Below are positions 1 through 7,679 of a DNA stretch of 62,467 nt, piece after piece. Source of the stretch: Clostridia bacterium (GTDB taxonomy: Bacteria > Bacillota > Clostridia > Oscillospirales > Acutalibacteraceae); NCBI GenBank assembly GCA_017428085.1, contig JAFRRP010000068.1, forward strand, positions 1 to 62,467, given 5' to 3'. The notes below the pieces were generated by a model. It saw only the letters and a program-made list of their open reading frames with translations. It made no database searches and was not told the DNA's origin. The translations under genes were made by a program, and so were the position numbers. Numbering within the stretch: position 1 is the first letter of the stretch; each line of letters begins with the position of its first letter.

Positions 1-48
1 CGACTGGTTCGCGTCCCGCAGCACCGTTTCCGTAAAACGAATATCCAT
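1..48 (-). CDS. Carboxyltransferase subunit of oxaloacetate decarboxylase / pyruvate carboxylase B type (N-terminal fragment)
   Basis: Only the first 16 codons are inside the window; the gene runs off the left edge on the minus strand. The visible residues read MDIRFTETVLRDANQS. The TETVLRDANQS stretch is the signature start of the biotin-dependent carboxyltransferase domain (DRE-TIM metallolyase fold) of oxaloacetate decarboxylase alpha and pyruvate carboxylase subunit B, where the first Asp begins the metal-binding site. A GGAAAGGGGA ribosome binding site lies just upstream of the ATG. The gene is divergent from the M20 peptidase. Which of the two enzymes it is cannot be told from this fragment. 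Confidence 0.75.
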   Translation of the reverse strand, partial: MDIRFTETVLRDANQS

Positions 49-191
49 CTTGAAAATCCCCTTTCCGGCGGATCTATATTTCAAATCTTCACCATCATAC
101 AGCATATCACAAGCCGTTGGATTTTGCAAGGTTTTCGACGCAAAATATACGGTTTATTTATGTCGCTTTCCCGGTTTTTTCTATCTGCGTC

Positions 192-220
192 TTGTTTTTT
201 CCGGCGGCAGCCGTTATACT
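192..220 (+). promoter_or_regulatory. Sigma-A promoter for the M20 peptidase gene
   Basis: TTGTTT at 192-197 and TATACT at 215-220 are separated by 17 bp. A transcript would begin near 227, so the peptidase start at 253 with its AGGAGAG site at 240-246 is favoured over the possible upstream starts. Confidence 0.7.
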
Positions 221-252
221 GTAAAAAAACGATGAAAACAGGAGAGAAAACC

Positions 253-1704
253 ATGTCGATAAAAAAGGTGATAGGCGCAGGCGTATCCGCGGCGATCGGC
301 GCGCCCCTCGCGGTGTGCGCGGCCCGGGCGATGAGCTGCAAAAAGGAGCTGCCGGACAAGGAACCGGCGGTAAAATGGACGAAAGAAGAAGAACAGCTGT
401 ACGCGGAAAAGCTTTCCGCCATGGTGCAGATCCCCACGATCTCCAAAAAAGAAGACGAGCCCTACGAGGATTTCGTCACGTTCCAGCAGAAGCTGGCGGA
501 GCTGTTCCCGCGGGTGTTTGAGACCTTCGAGGTCCACGACGTGAACGGCAACCTGCTGCGCCGCTGGAAGGGGAGCGACCCCTCCAAGAACGGCATCCTG
601 TTCATGGGCCATCAGGACGTGGTGCCCGTGGATCAGGCGGGCTGGACGAAGGACCCCTTCTCCGGCGCCATCGAGGACGGCTGCGTCTGGGGGCGCGGCT
701 CCATGGACTGCAAAAGCACCGTGTTCTGCGAGCTGCAGGCCATGGAGGAGCTGCTGGAGCAGGGCTTTGAACCGAAACAGGATATCTGGTTTTCCGCCTC
801 CCGCAACGAGGAAAACTCCGGCGGCGGCGCGGAAACGGCCGTGAACTATCTGAAAAGCACCGGCGTGAAGCTGGACCTGGTCATGGACGAGGGCGGCGCG
901 ATCGTGTCCGGGCTGTTCCCCGGGCTGGCGGCCCCCGTGGCGGGCATCGGCGTGCTGGAAAAGGGCTTTACCAACGTGAAATTCACGGCGAAAAGCGCGG
1001 GCGGGCACGCCTCCACCCCGCCGAGAAACTCTCCGCTGATCCGTCTTTCCAAATTCATGTGCGAGGTGGACAAAAAGCTGCCCTTCAAGGCGGAAATGGT
1101 CACTCCCATGCCGGAAATGTTCGACTGCATCACGCCGTATCTGGGCTTCCCGCTGCGGTTCGTCACCGCCAACCGGTGGCTGTTCAACGGGCTGCTGACC
1201 AAAGCGCTGGTCGCCATATCCGGCCAGACGCGGGCTTTCGTGCAGTCCACCGCGGCCTTCACCATGGCGCAGGGCTCTTCCGCCCCCAACGTGCTGCCGG
1301 ACGAGGCCTCCGTCATCTGCAACATCCGGCCCTCCGTGCAGCAGAACGCGGAGCAGACCGTGGCCGTGCTGAAAAAGATCGCCGATAAATACGATATCGA
1401 AACGGAGGTGCTGTTTACCCGCGACGCCTCCAAAACCTCCCCCGTGGACAGCGCGGAGTTCCGGTATCTGACCAAGTGCCTGGCCGACTGTATCCCGGAC
1501 TGCGTGGCCACGCCCTACCTGATGACGGGCGGCACGGATTCCCGCCGGTTCGAGCCGGTGTGCGAGAACGTGCTGCGGTTCACCCCCACGCGCCTGACGA
1601 GGGAGCAGATCGCCGCCATGCACGCCGCCAACGAGAACGTTTCCGTTTCCGCCGTGGCGGAGGGCGTGAAGATTTATAAGTACCTGATGGAGCATCGGAA
1701 ATAA
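253..1704 (+). CDS. M20 family metallopeptidase, membrane-anchored (PM20D1-like)
   Basis: A 483-residue zinc-dependent amidase/carboxypeptidase of the M20 family, probably hydrolysing N-acyl amino acids or dipeptides. A hydrophobic segment (residues about 6-23) suggests an N-terminal anchor or signal. The metal-site motifs are all visible: GHQDVVPVD with His120 and Asp122, RGSMDCKS with the bridging Asp152, NEEN with the general base and ligand Glu186/Glu187, and the late GGTDSRRF motif that carries part of the binding site. The dimerisation/lid insert lies between about 260 and 370. The start at 253 is chosen because AGGAGAG precedes it and because the promoter at 192-220 excludes the earlier in-frame codon at 124. 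The substrate is inferred from the family only. Confidence 0.88.
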   Translation: MSIKKVIGAGVSAAIGAPLAVCAARAMSCKKELPDKEPAVKWTKEEEQLYAEKLSAMVQIPTISKKEDEPYEDFVTFQQKLAELFPRVFETFEVHDVNGNLLRRWKGSDPSKNGILFMGHQDVVPVDQAGWTKDPFSGAIEDGCVWGRGSMDCKSTVFCELQAMEELLEQGFEPKQDIWFSASRNEENSGGGAETAVNYLKSTGVKLDLVMDEGGAIVSGLFPGLAAPVAGIGVLEKGFTNVKFTAKSAGGHASTPPRNSPLIRLSKFMCEVDKKLPFKAEMVTPMPEMFDCITPYLGFPLRFVTANRWLFNGLLTKALVAISGQTRAFVQSTAAFTMAQGSSAPNVLPDEASVICNIRPSVQQNAEQTVAVLKKIADKYDIETEVLFTRDASKTSPVDSAEFRYLTKCLADCIPDCVATPYLMTGGTDSRRFEPVCENVLRFTPTRLTREQIAAMHAANENVSVSAVAEGVKIYKYLMEHRK

Positions 1705-1735
1705 GGATTTGTCGCGCTGACGCTAAAAGAAAAAA

Positions 1736-1855
1736 GAAGACTGAAGACTGAAAAATGAAGAATATCGGAAAACACTTTGTGTTTTGATAATAAAACTGTA
1801 AGGGCGAAAGCCCTTCCGATATTGTTCATTATTCATCTTTAAGTTTTCAGTATTC
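1736..1855. repeat. Inverted heptanucleotide array element (copy 1)
   Basis: A left arm of four 7-nt units (consensus GAANANT, 1736-1763) ends in ATCGGAA (1764-1770). A right arm begins TTCCGAT (1814-1820) and continues as five units of the reverse complement. Between the arms are two small hairpins, AAAACAC-TTT-GTGTTTT and AAGGGC-GAAA-GCCCTT. The whole unit can fold as a long imperfect hairpin or cruciform. Related heptad arrays occur at 7504-7622 and 9494-9535. Confidence 0.75.
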
Positions 1856-1862
1856 ATTTAGG

Positions 1863-1892
1863 TTTGTCGGGCATCAGCCCGACAAACTCCAT
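1863..1892 (+). terminator. Hairpin, possible terminator after the M20 gene
   Basis: TTTGTCGGGC (1863-1872) and GCCCGACAAA (1877-1886) form a perfect 10-bp stem with an ATCA loop. The T-run (1892-1897) starts 5 nt after the stem, so it is a plausible but not ideal intrinsic terminator. Confidence 0.45.
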
Positions 1893-1958
1893 TTTTTGAA
1901 TATCCTTTCCCGCATCAGTCAATGCTATGGTTGAAAACAATGAAAAGGAGTTTTGACC

Positions 1959-2408
1959 ATGCAATTGACGCCAAAGGAAACCGGTTTGCTGAAGGACATG
2001 CAGGACCAGGAAAAGCTGTGCGTGGATAAGTACACCAGACACGCCGGCTGCGCCAAAGACCCGCAGCTGAAGGACCTGTTCACACAGATCGCCGGGAGCG
2101 AGCAGAAGCACTACGACGCGCTGGAACAGATGAAGAGCGGCACGGTGGCCGCGCCCTTCGCTTCCGGTTCGCAGCAGACCTTCATCGCCCACTACAACAT
2201 GACGGAGAACGCCGACAAGCAGAACGACTGCTATCTGTGCACCGATCTGCTCAGCAGCGAAAAGCACGCCTCCGCCCTGTACGACACCTGCATCTTTGAG
2301 TTTAAAGACGAGAACGCCCGCACGCTGCTGAATTCCATCCAGAAGGCGGAACAGGGCCACGGCAAGGCGATCTACGACTATATGTCGGTGAACGGGATGT
2401 ACAGTTAA
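1959..2408 (+). CDS. CotF-like / ferritin-like protein
   Basis: A 149-residue all-helical protein of the spore-coat CotF-like, ferritin-like group found across Clostridia. The pattern of four amphipathic helices is visible, with two ExxH motifs (EQKH near residue 49 and EQGH near residue 131) plus further acidic residues in the other helices, which would suit a di-metal centre. It has no signal peptide, so it is cytosolic or forespore/coat-associated. The start at 1959 is preceded by AAGGAG (1945-1950) at 8 nt; the in-frame TTG at 1953 is too close to that site. It stands alone between a repeat-rich gap and a convergent minus-strand gene. A coat role is known of some family members; a role here is not shown by the sequence. 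Confidence 0.75.
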   Translation: MQLTPKETGLLKDMQDQEKLCVDKYTRHAGCAKDPQLKDLFTQIAGSEQKHYDALEQMKSGTVAAPFASGSQQTFIAHYNMTENADKQNDCYLCTDLLSSEKHASALYDTCIFEFKDENARTLLNSIQKAEQGHGKAIYDYMSVNGMYS

Positions 2409-2439
2409 AGACGTGCGTTTGAAGGTGTAAGATGTAAGA

Positions 2440-3996
2440 TCATCTCAAACCGTTAAACGGCAGGAACGTGATCCGGCCGCCTTCGGGCAGCACGGCGAGC
2501 GTTCCTTCTTTTTGCGCGAAAACGCCGCGCTCCAGCCGCAGGACGTAGGCGTATTCCGTTTCCAGCCGTCCCCGGAAGCCCATGACGAGCTCTTTCTCCG
2601 TGAAGGACCGGTAGGGCGTTTCGCAGTCCGGGCTGACGATGAACGCAAGGCGCGCGCCCGGTTCCTCCAATACAATGTCGATCCGGTCCTCGCGCATGTC
2701 GACGCGTACTTTCCCCGGCACGTAAGCGCCTGCCAGACCGGCTTCGTCCTCCGTATAGGTGAGGAACCCGTCGCCCGGCGCGGCGGGGCCGCCGTCCTTG
2801 TAAACATAGATCCCCGCCCGGATGCCGCCCCTGCTGAACCGGAAGCCGTCCATCACCGGCAGATTGAAAAAGGCGCAGTTGGCAAGATCCTCCGGCCGGT
2901 CCAGATACTTTTCTTTGAAGCCGCCGTCGAACAGCTGGAAGTCCCGGATCCACGCTGCGCCGTTTTTATACAGCACGTTCATGCGGTAGTTTTTGCAGTT
3001 GTACCATACGGTTTTATAACCGTCCTCAAAGGGATCGCTGTCGACGCACATGGCGGCGGGCGGCGTTTCTTTGAACGCGCCGCGGAACCATTCGCCGGCT
3101 TCGCCCAGCGTCATCAATTCCACCTTGCCCGCCTTCAGCTCGCGGTCCAGTATCTCAAATTGCATCGGCAGGCCCTTTTTGATCGCCTCCCAGCCGAAGG
3201 AATTTTCCTGTCCCATCTGCGCGTAGGCGTGGGAAAGGCATTTGCCGTTGAAATTCTCCCGGAAATACCACTCCACCCAGCCGCGGCTGCCGCCGCCCAG
3301 CGGATAGACCGGCTCCAGCGTGGAAACGTGCTGGGCGGCCTCCGGATCGCCCAGTCCCATGTCATACTGGCGGATGGGGTCCGGCCCCAGCATGCGGAAT
3401 ACCGGCGTGCGCAGCCTTTCGTCCGTTCCGGCGGCGGGGCACAGCAGATTATTTGCGCAGGGGTAATATCCGCCGTTGTAGTAGCCGCCCCACATGGTGA
3501 TGCCGTCGGTGCCGTACTGGTCCCGGCACAGGCACGCGGCGGTCACGTCGTAGTTCTCTTCGATATACCGGCAGGAAAAGGCGTCGATGGCCCAGCAGCC
3601 GAACACCTTCGGGAAATACCCGTATATTTCGTTGAATTTGTAAAACGCCGTGTCGATCAGCTTTCGGCGGTCCGGCAGGGAATATCCGTGCAGGAAGTTG
3701 ACGTTGTTCCGCCAGTCCCAGGGGTAGCGGCCCTTCCACGTCAGGCCCGCGTCCGTTACCTGCGGCTGAGTCAGCTCCAGCCACAACCCGTATTCGCAGC
3801 GGTCCGCGTGTTCTTTTGAAAGCGTGATATAGCGCGGGTCGATCAGCGCGTCGTACTGAAACAGCACGGTGGAACGGAAGCCGTACCGGTCGCATAATCG
3901 CAGCTCTTCTTTTAACGTGTCGAACAGGAAAGAATCGTCCTGCGAGCGCGGTTCGCAGTTGCGCGCAAAGTTGATGATATTGACGATATTTTTCAT
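2440..3996 (-). CDS. Uncharacterised barrel-type sugar-active protein (GH57/polysaccharide-deacetylase-like fold)
   Basis: A 518-residue cytosolic protein without signal peptide. The N-terminal 300 residues look like a (beta/alpha) barrel of the kind used by GH57/GH38 and polysaccharide deacetylases: a first strand NIVNIINFAR followed by EPR, then FLFDTL, LQYDAL, WLELTQP with an acidic residue, and WAIDAFS with Asp at a strand end. The rest is beta-rich, as in glycosidase C-terminal domains. It resembles a large family annotated only as a domain of unknown function in gut bacteria; I cannot name the family with certainty. GGAGGG lies 7 nt before the ATG. It is convergent with the CotF-like gene, with a 31-bp gap. 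The substrate is unknown; a role in carbohydrate turnover is inferred from fold and from neighbouring glycan genes. Confidence 0.65.
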   Translation of the reverse strand: MKNIVNIINFARNCEPRSQDDSFLFDTLKEELRLCDRYGFRSTVLFQYDALIDPRYITLSKEHADRCEYGLWLELTQPQVTDAGLTWKGRYPWDWRNNVNFLHGYSLPDRRKLIDTAFYKFNEIYGYFPKVFGCWAIDAFSCRYIEENYDVTAACLCRDQYGTDGITMWGGYYNGGYYPCANNLLCPAAGTDERLRTPVFRMLGPDPIRQYDMGLGDPEAAQHVSTLEPVYPLGGGSRGWVEWYFRENFNGKCLSHAYAQMGQENSFGWEAIKKGLPMQFEILDRELKAGKVELMTLGEAGEWFRGAFKETPPAAMCVDSDPFEDGYKTVWYNCKNYRMNVLYKNGAAWIRDFQLFDGGFKEKYLDRPEDLANCAFFNLPVMDGFRFSRGGIRAGIYVYKDGGPAAPGDGFLTYTEDEAGLAGAYVPGKVRVDMREDRIDIVLEEPGARLAFIVSPDCETPYRSFTEKELVMGFRGRLETEYAYVLRLERGVFAQKEGTLAVLPEGGRITFLPFNGLR

Positions 3997-4121
3997 CGGC
4001 GTCCCTCCGGTTTGCTTTATTACTTACAAAAACCATCATAGCGGAATCGGCGCGGTCTGTCAACCGGTAACCGGGATGATCGGCAGAATTCACTTTTTTA
4101 TGCGCGGGCCGCGATTTTAAC

Positions 4122-4150
4122 TTGATTTTTTATAAGAACTATTGTATGAT
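4122..4150 (+). promoter_or_regulatory. Sigma-A promoter for the dockerin protein gene
   Basis: TTGATT (4122-4127), a 17-bp spacer and TATGAT (4145-4150). Transcription would start near 4157, which rules out the ATG at 4156 and supports the start at 4183. Confidence 0.75.
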
Positions 4151-4182
4151 AAACAATGAATGATTGTGCGGGAGCGCTTTTT

Positions 4183-5202
4183 ATGAATAAAAAAATCAGA
4201 TACTTCCTTTCGCTTTGCCTGACGGCCGTGATGCTGTTGGCCGCTGCTTTTGCCGCGGTCAGCCCCGGTCTGTTTGCCCGCGTCAGGGCCGCCCGGACCG
4301 GCGATATCGCGGTGACGCACACCTGCGCGGCGGGGCCGAAGACCGTGGACGAAGCCGCCTCCGTGAAGGCCACCTGCCTGCGGGACGGGGTCACGGTCTA
4401 CGTGATCAAATGCACGGTCTGCGGCAAGGAGCTGGACCGTGAAACGGTCACGGAGCCGAAGATCGCCGCCCATGAGCCGGGGGACAAAACGGTGGAAAAC
4501 GTTGTCGCGCCCACCTGTAAGGACGAGGGCAGCTACGACGAAGTGATTCGTTGTAAGCTCTGCAATACGGTGATCTCCTCCACGCCCGTGGCGGTGCCCA
4601 AAACCACGGCGCACGAGCGCGGCGAGGCCGTCAGGGAGAACGTGAAACCGGCCACCTGCCAGCAGGGCGGCAGCTATGACGAGGTGGTCCGCTGCAAAAT
4701 CTGCGGACAGGAACTGCAGCGTACCCCCAAGACACTGGATAAGCTCAGCTATCACGTGTCCAATTATTCCGTTGACGGCTACGCCAACGGCAAATACCGC
4801 ACCTGCCTTGACGGCGAGGAGAGATGCGTCTACTGCAACGCGCTGATCAGCGCCCCGCTGGAGCACACCTGGGGCGAGGGCGTGATCACCCGCCCCGTGA
4901 CGCGCACCACCATGGGCGAGATCGTCTACCACTGCACGGTGGAGGGCTGCGACGCCACGAAGACCGTCGTGGTGCCCGTCAGCAAGTTCCTGCTGGGCGA
5001 CGTTGACGCCGACGGCAGGATCACGGCGGAGGACGCCCGGCTGGTGCTGCGGTATGCCGTCGGGTTCGGTACGGTGGACGGGGTCATCTCCGCCAGGCAG
5101 ACGGACGATTCCTTCAAGGCCGCCGATTACAACGAAAGCGGCGCGGTCGATTCGGCGGACGCCCGCCTGATCCTGCGCGCTTCCGTGGGACTGACGGAAT
5201 GA
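4183..5202 (+). CDS. Secreted CxxC-repeat protein with C-terminal type I dockerin
   Basis: A 339-residue exported protein. It starts with a signal peptide (basic MNKKIR, then a hydrophobic core to about residue 25). The middle holds three to four repeats of about 50 residues, each with a lone Cys followed by a GSYDEV-like strand and a CxxC pair, probably small disulfide- or zinc-stabilised beta modules. The C-terminus carries two dockerin F-hand repeats, with calcium-loop residues D-D-D around 273-284 and D-N-S around 313-325, each followed by a helix of ARLVLR/ARLILR type. Dockerins bind cohesins on scaffoldins or cell-surface proteins; no cohesin gene is in the window. The start at 4183 has GGGAG at 8 nt and fits the promoter. 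No catalytic domain is visible, so it may be a structural or binding subunit. Confidence 0.82.
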   Translation: MNKKIRYFLSLCLTAVMLLAAAFAAVSPGLFARVRAARTGDIAVTHTCAAGPKTVDEAASVKATCLRDGVTVYVIKCTVCGKELDRETVTEPKIAAHEPGDKTVENVVAPTCKDEGSYDEVIRCKLCNTVISSTPVAVPKTTAHERGEAVRENVKPATCQQGGSYDEVVRCKICGQELQRTPKTLDKLSYHVSNYSVDGYANGKYRTCLDGEERCVYCNALISAPLEHTWGEGVITRPVTRTTMGEIVYHCTVEGCDATKTVVVPVSKFLLGDVDADGRITAEDARLVLRYAVGFGTVDGVISARQTDDSFKAADYNESGAVDSADARLILRASVGLTE

Positions 5203-5230
5203 GAAAAAACGATATATACGGAAAACGGAG

Positions 5231-5275
5231 GGAAAGGACCTTGTAACGCGCTTTACGGGTTCTTTCCTGATTTTT
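5231..5275 (+). terminator. Terminator/attenuator hairpin between dockerin and glycyl radical enzyme genes
   Basis: GGAAAGGACC (5231-5240) pairs with GGTTCTTTCC (5258-5267) with one G-T wobble, followed by TGATTTTT. Because the next gene's RBS begins at 5281, there is no room for a promoter after it, so it either ends the dockerin transcript or acts as a leader attenuator for the downstream enzyme. A weak promoter-like pair, CTGACG (5191) and TATATA (5213) with a 16-bp spacer, lies upstream. Confidence 0.5.
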
Positions 5276-5291
5276 GCTACGGGAGCTTGTT

Positions 5292-7472
5292 ATGACCATC
5301 AGAGAGATCGAGCCCTTCGCCTTCGGTTTCAAGGAGGCGGACGTGTCGGGGATCGCCCCGGAATATGAAAGGGAGTACCGGATCGCCTGCGGCATCCGCC
5401 GCCAGTGCGAGGAGACCCCCATCTCCATCGACCCGAAGGACTGGTTCGTGGGGCCGGGGTGTACGTATCCCAACCTCGGCATCCACTATTCCCGCGGCGC
5501 GGGGATGGCCTCTTACCCGGATCTGCGCAACGCCCAGAAGGAGCGCTTCCCGGAGCTGGCGACGGAGATCGACGCGCTGTACGACGAATTTGAGCCCATC
5601 CGCACCCACCGCATGACCGGCGGCTCTTTTACCGAAAAGCAGCACGAGCTGCGCAAGGTGAACGCCTGCTGGGGCGAGGGCGCGGGCCACGCCAACCCGG
5701 ATTACGAAATGCTGCTGCGGCTGGGTACCGAGGGTATACGGGATAAGATCGCGCTGTTTGAAAAGATCCACGTCGATAAGGCCGGGTTCTACGCGGCGCT
5801 GCGGGTGGCGCTTTCCTCCATCGAGATACTGGCGGACCGCTATCAGGCGCTGGCGCGGGAGATGCTGCCTGCCGCAGATGAGGAGGACAGGCGCGTGCTG
5901 CGGCGGATCATCGCGGCGTTCAACAACGTGCCGCGCCGCCAGCCGCTGGATTTCTTTGAGGCGTGCCAGTTCTTCTGGCTGGCGTACAGCTTTATCGAAA
6001 ACGATTCCCCCGGCTCCTTCGACTACGCGCTGGGGCGCTATTACGAGCGCCACGACCCGGAGGACCGCTACGAGTGCCTGAAAAAGCTGTGGGAGCTGTT
6101 CCACCGGGTGAGGGCGTGGAACCTGTGCGTGGGGGGCTCCGACGAGTTCTGGAACGACAGGAGCTGCGAGCTGACCTACGACGTGCTGCGGGTGGCGCGG
6201 GAGCTGCACTATCAGACGCCCAACATCACCATGCGCTTCCACCGCAATTCCCCCGGCCGCGCGTGGCGGGAGGCGGCGATCACCATCGGCACCGGTATCG
6301 GTATGCCCGCTATTTACAACGACGAGTGCGTCTGCCCCGCGTTGGAGGCGCTGGGCATCCCGGCCTCCGATTCGCATCTGTACTGCATGAACGGCTGCAA
6401 CCAGATCGACATCTTCGGCAAGTCCCACATGGGGCTGGAGGACGGCGAGATCAGCGTGATCAAGGCGCTGGAATTCGCGCTGTTCAACGGCGTGTGCCAG
6501 AAAACGGGCAAGGATCTGGGCGCCCACACCGGCGACGCCGCGGCGTTTGCGACGTTCGACGAGCTGCTGGCCGCTTTTTACGCCCAGACGGACTACCTGA
6601 CGGACAACGTGATATCCATGTCCAACAGCTGCCAGCGCATCTTCGCGAAGGAAGCGCCGAACCCCTGGCAGTCGCTGGTCATCCAGGGCTGTATCGAAAA
6701 GGGCATGGACTACAAAAACCACGGTCCCTATTACGGCCACGGGCAGATCCTGACGGAGGGCCTTCCGGACGCCGCCGACAGCCTTGCCGCCATCAAACAC
6801 TTTGTTTTTGACGAAAAGAAATACACGATGGCGGAGCTGCTGGCCGCGCTGCAGGCCGATTACGAGGGATACGACGCGCTGCGAAGCGACCTGCTGCACT
6901 GGCACAAATTCGGCAACGACCGGGACGACGTGGACGAGATCTACGCCGCGATCACCGATCATATCTACCGCTACGGCCAATCCAAGGAGACCTTCCGGGG
7001 CGGCAAATTCGGCTTTGGGTGCAGCACCTTTGAACGAGCCGCCAAATACGGCAGGAGCGTCGCCGCCCTGCCCAACGGCAGAAAGTCCGACGACAGCACG
7101 CTGGCGGACAGCATCGGCGCCACACCGGGCTGCGATACCAACGGCCCCACGGCGCTGCTCAACTCCGTGCTGAAGGCCAATCAGTACCTTGCCACCAGCG
7201 GCAACGTGCTGCAGATGAAATTTGCCAAAAGCCAGTTCAACACGGAAAAGGGGATCGAGAGCTTTATCGCGCTGGCGAAGACCTATTTCCGCATGGGCGG
7301 GCAGACGCTGCAGGTGAACGTGCTGGACGCGCAGGAGCTGAAGGCCGCGCGGCTGGAGCCGGAAAAGCATCGGGACCTGATCGTCCGCGTGGGCGGCTTC
7401 AGCGCCTATTTCGTCAATCTGGAAGAGGGATTACAGGATAATATCATCAAAAGGACGGAACAGGAGATGTAA
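5292..7472 (+). CDS. Glycyl radical enzyme of the pyruvate formate-lyase superfamily, unusual active-site motif
   Basis: A 726-residue glycyl radical enzyme. The C-terminal radical loop reads RVGGFSAYF, placing the radical on Gly702. The thiyl cysteine is best assigned to Cys369 in MNGCNQID; Cys365 lies four residues before it. In the dehydratase and C-N lyase subfamilies this loop normally reads GCxEP with a catalytic Glu; here Asn-Gln follow the Cys, and it is not the Cys-Cys pair of true pyruvate formate-lyase. The substrate is therefore not predictable from known classes. GGGAG sits 6 nt before the ATG. No activating radical SAM enzyme of PflA type lies nearby, so activation must be in trans. 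The gene is preceded by a hairpin that could attenuate it and is followed by a bidirectional terminator. Confidence 0.85.
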   Translation: MTIREIEPFAFGFKEADVSGIAPEYEREYRIACGIRRQCEETPISIDPKDWFVGPGCTYPNLGIHYSRGAGMASYPDLRNAQKERFPELATEIDALYDEFEPIRTHRMTGGSFTEKQHELRKVNACWGEGAGHANPDYEMLLRLGTEGIRDKIALFEKIHVDKAGFYAALRVALSSIEILADRYQALAREMLPAADEEDRRVLRRIIAAFNNVPRRQPLDFFEACQFFWLAYSFIENDSPGSFDYALGRYYERHDPEDRYECLKKLWELFHRVRAWNLCVGGSDEFWNDRSCELTYDVLRVARELHYQTPNITMRFHRNSPGRAWREAAITIGTGIGMPAIYNDECVCPALEALGIPASDSHLYCMNGCNQIDIFGKSHMGLEDGEISVIKALEFALFNGVCQKTGKDLGAHTGDAAAFATFDELLAAFYAQTDYLTDNVISMSNSCQRIFAKEAPNPWQSLVIQGCIEKGMDYKNHGPYYGHGQILTEGLPDAADSLAAIKHFVFDEKKYTMAELLAALQADYEGYDALRSDLLHWHKFGNDRDDVDEIYAAITDHIYRYGQSKETFRGGKFGFGCSTFERAAKYGRSVAALPNGRKSDDSTLADSIGATPGCDTNGPTALLNSVLKANQYLATSGNVLQMKFAKSQFNTEKGIESFIALAKTYFRMGGQTLQVNVLDAQELKAARLEPEKHRDLIVRVGGFSAYFVNLEEGLQDNIIKRTEQEM

Positions 7473-7503
7473 GACCGGTCGGGCTTTGCCCGGCCGATCC
7501 GGC

Positions 7504-7622
7504 CGTCAGTCGTCAGCGGCCCGCTGCGCGGGCAGCCGTCAGAAAAGTTGTTTTCCATTGAAAGATCATACGGGAACGCCCGAAAAGCTTTCTGACGACT
7601 GACGACTGAGGACTGAACGACT
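7504..7622. repeat. Inverted heptanucleotide array element (copy 2)
   Basis: The right arm has 7-nt units GACGACT (7594-7600, 7601-7607), GAGGACT (7608-7614) and an 8-nt variant. The left arm carries the inverted unit AGTCGTC at 7508-7514. Inner pairing CGTCAGAAA (7537) with TTTCTGACG (7589-7597) extends the fold, and a GCCCGC-TGC-GCGGGC hairpin lies in the left half. The layout matches the element at 1736-1855 although the unit sequence has diverged. Confidence 0.7.
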
Positions 7623-7630
7623 GTCCAACA

Positions 7631-7661
7631 AAAAAAGCAGGCGTCGCCGCCTGCTTTTTTT
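7631..7661. terminator. Bidirectional intrinsic terminator
   Basis: GCAGGCG (7637-7643) and CGCCTGC (7648-7654) form a 7-bp stem with a TCGC loop, extended by an A-run on the left and a T-run on the right. It separates the convergent glycyl radical enzyme and leucine dehydrogenase genes and can serve both. Confidence 0.88.
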
Positions 7662-7679
7662 ATGGGTAAAGCTTTGGTA

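Noticed and set aside
214..1695. Long minus-strand reading frame opposite the M20 peptidase
   Set aside because: Antisense to a well-supported gene; no recognisable domain and an atypical composition.
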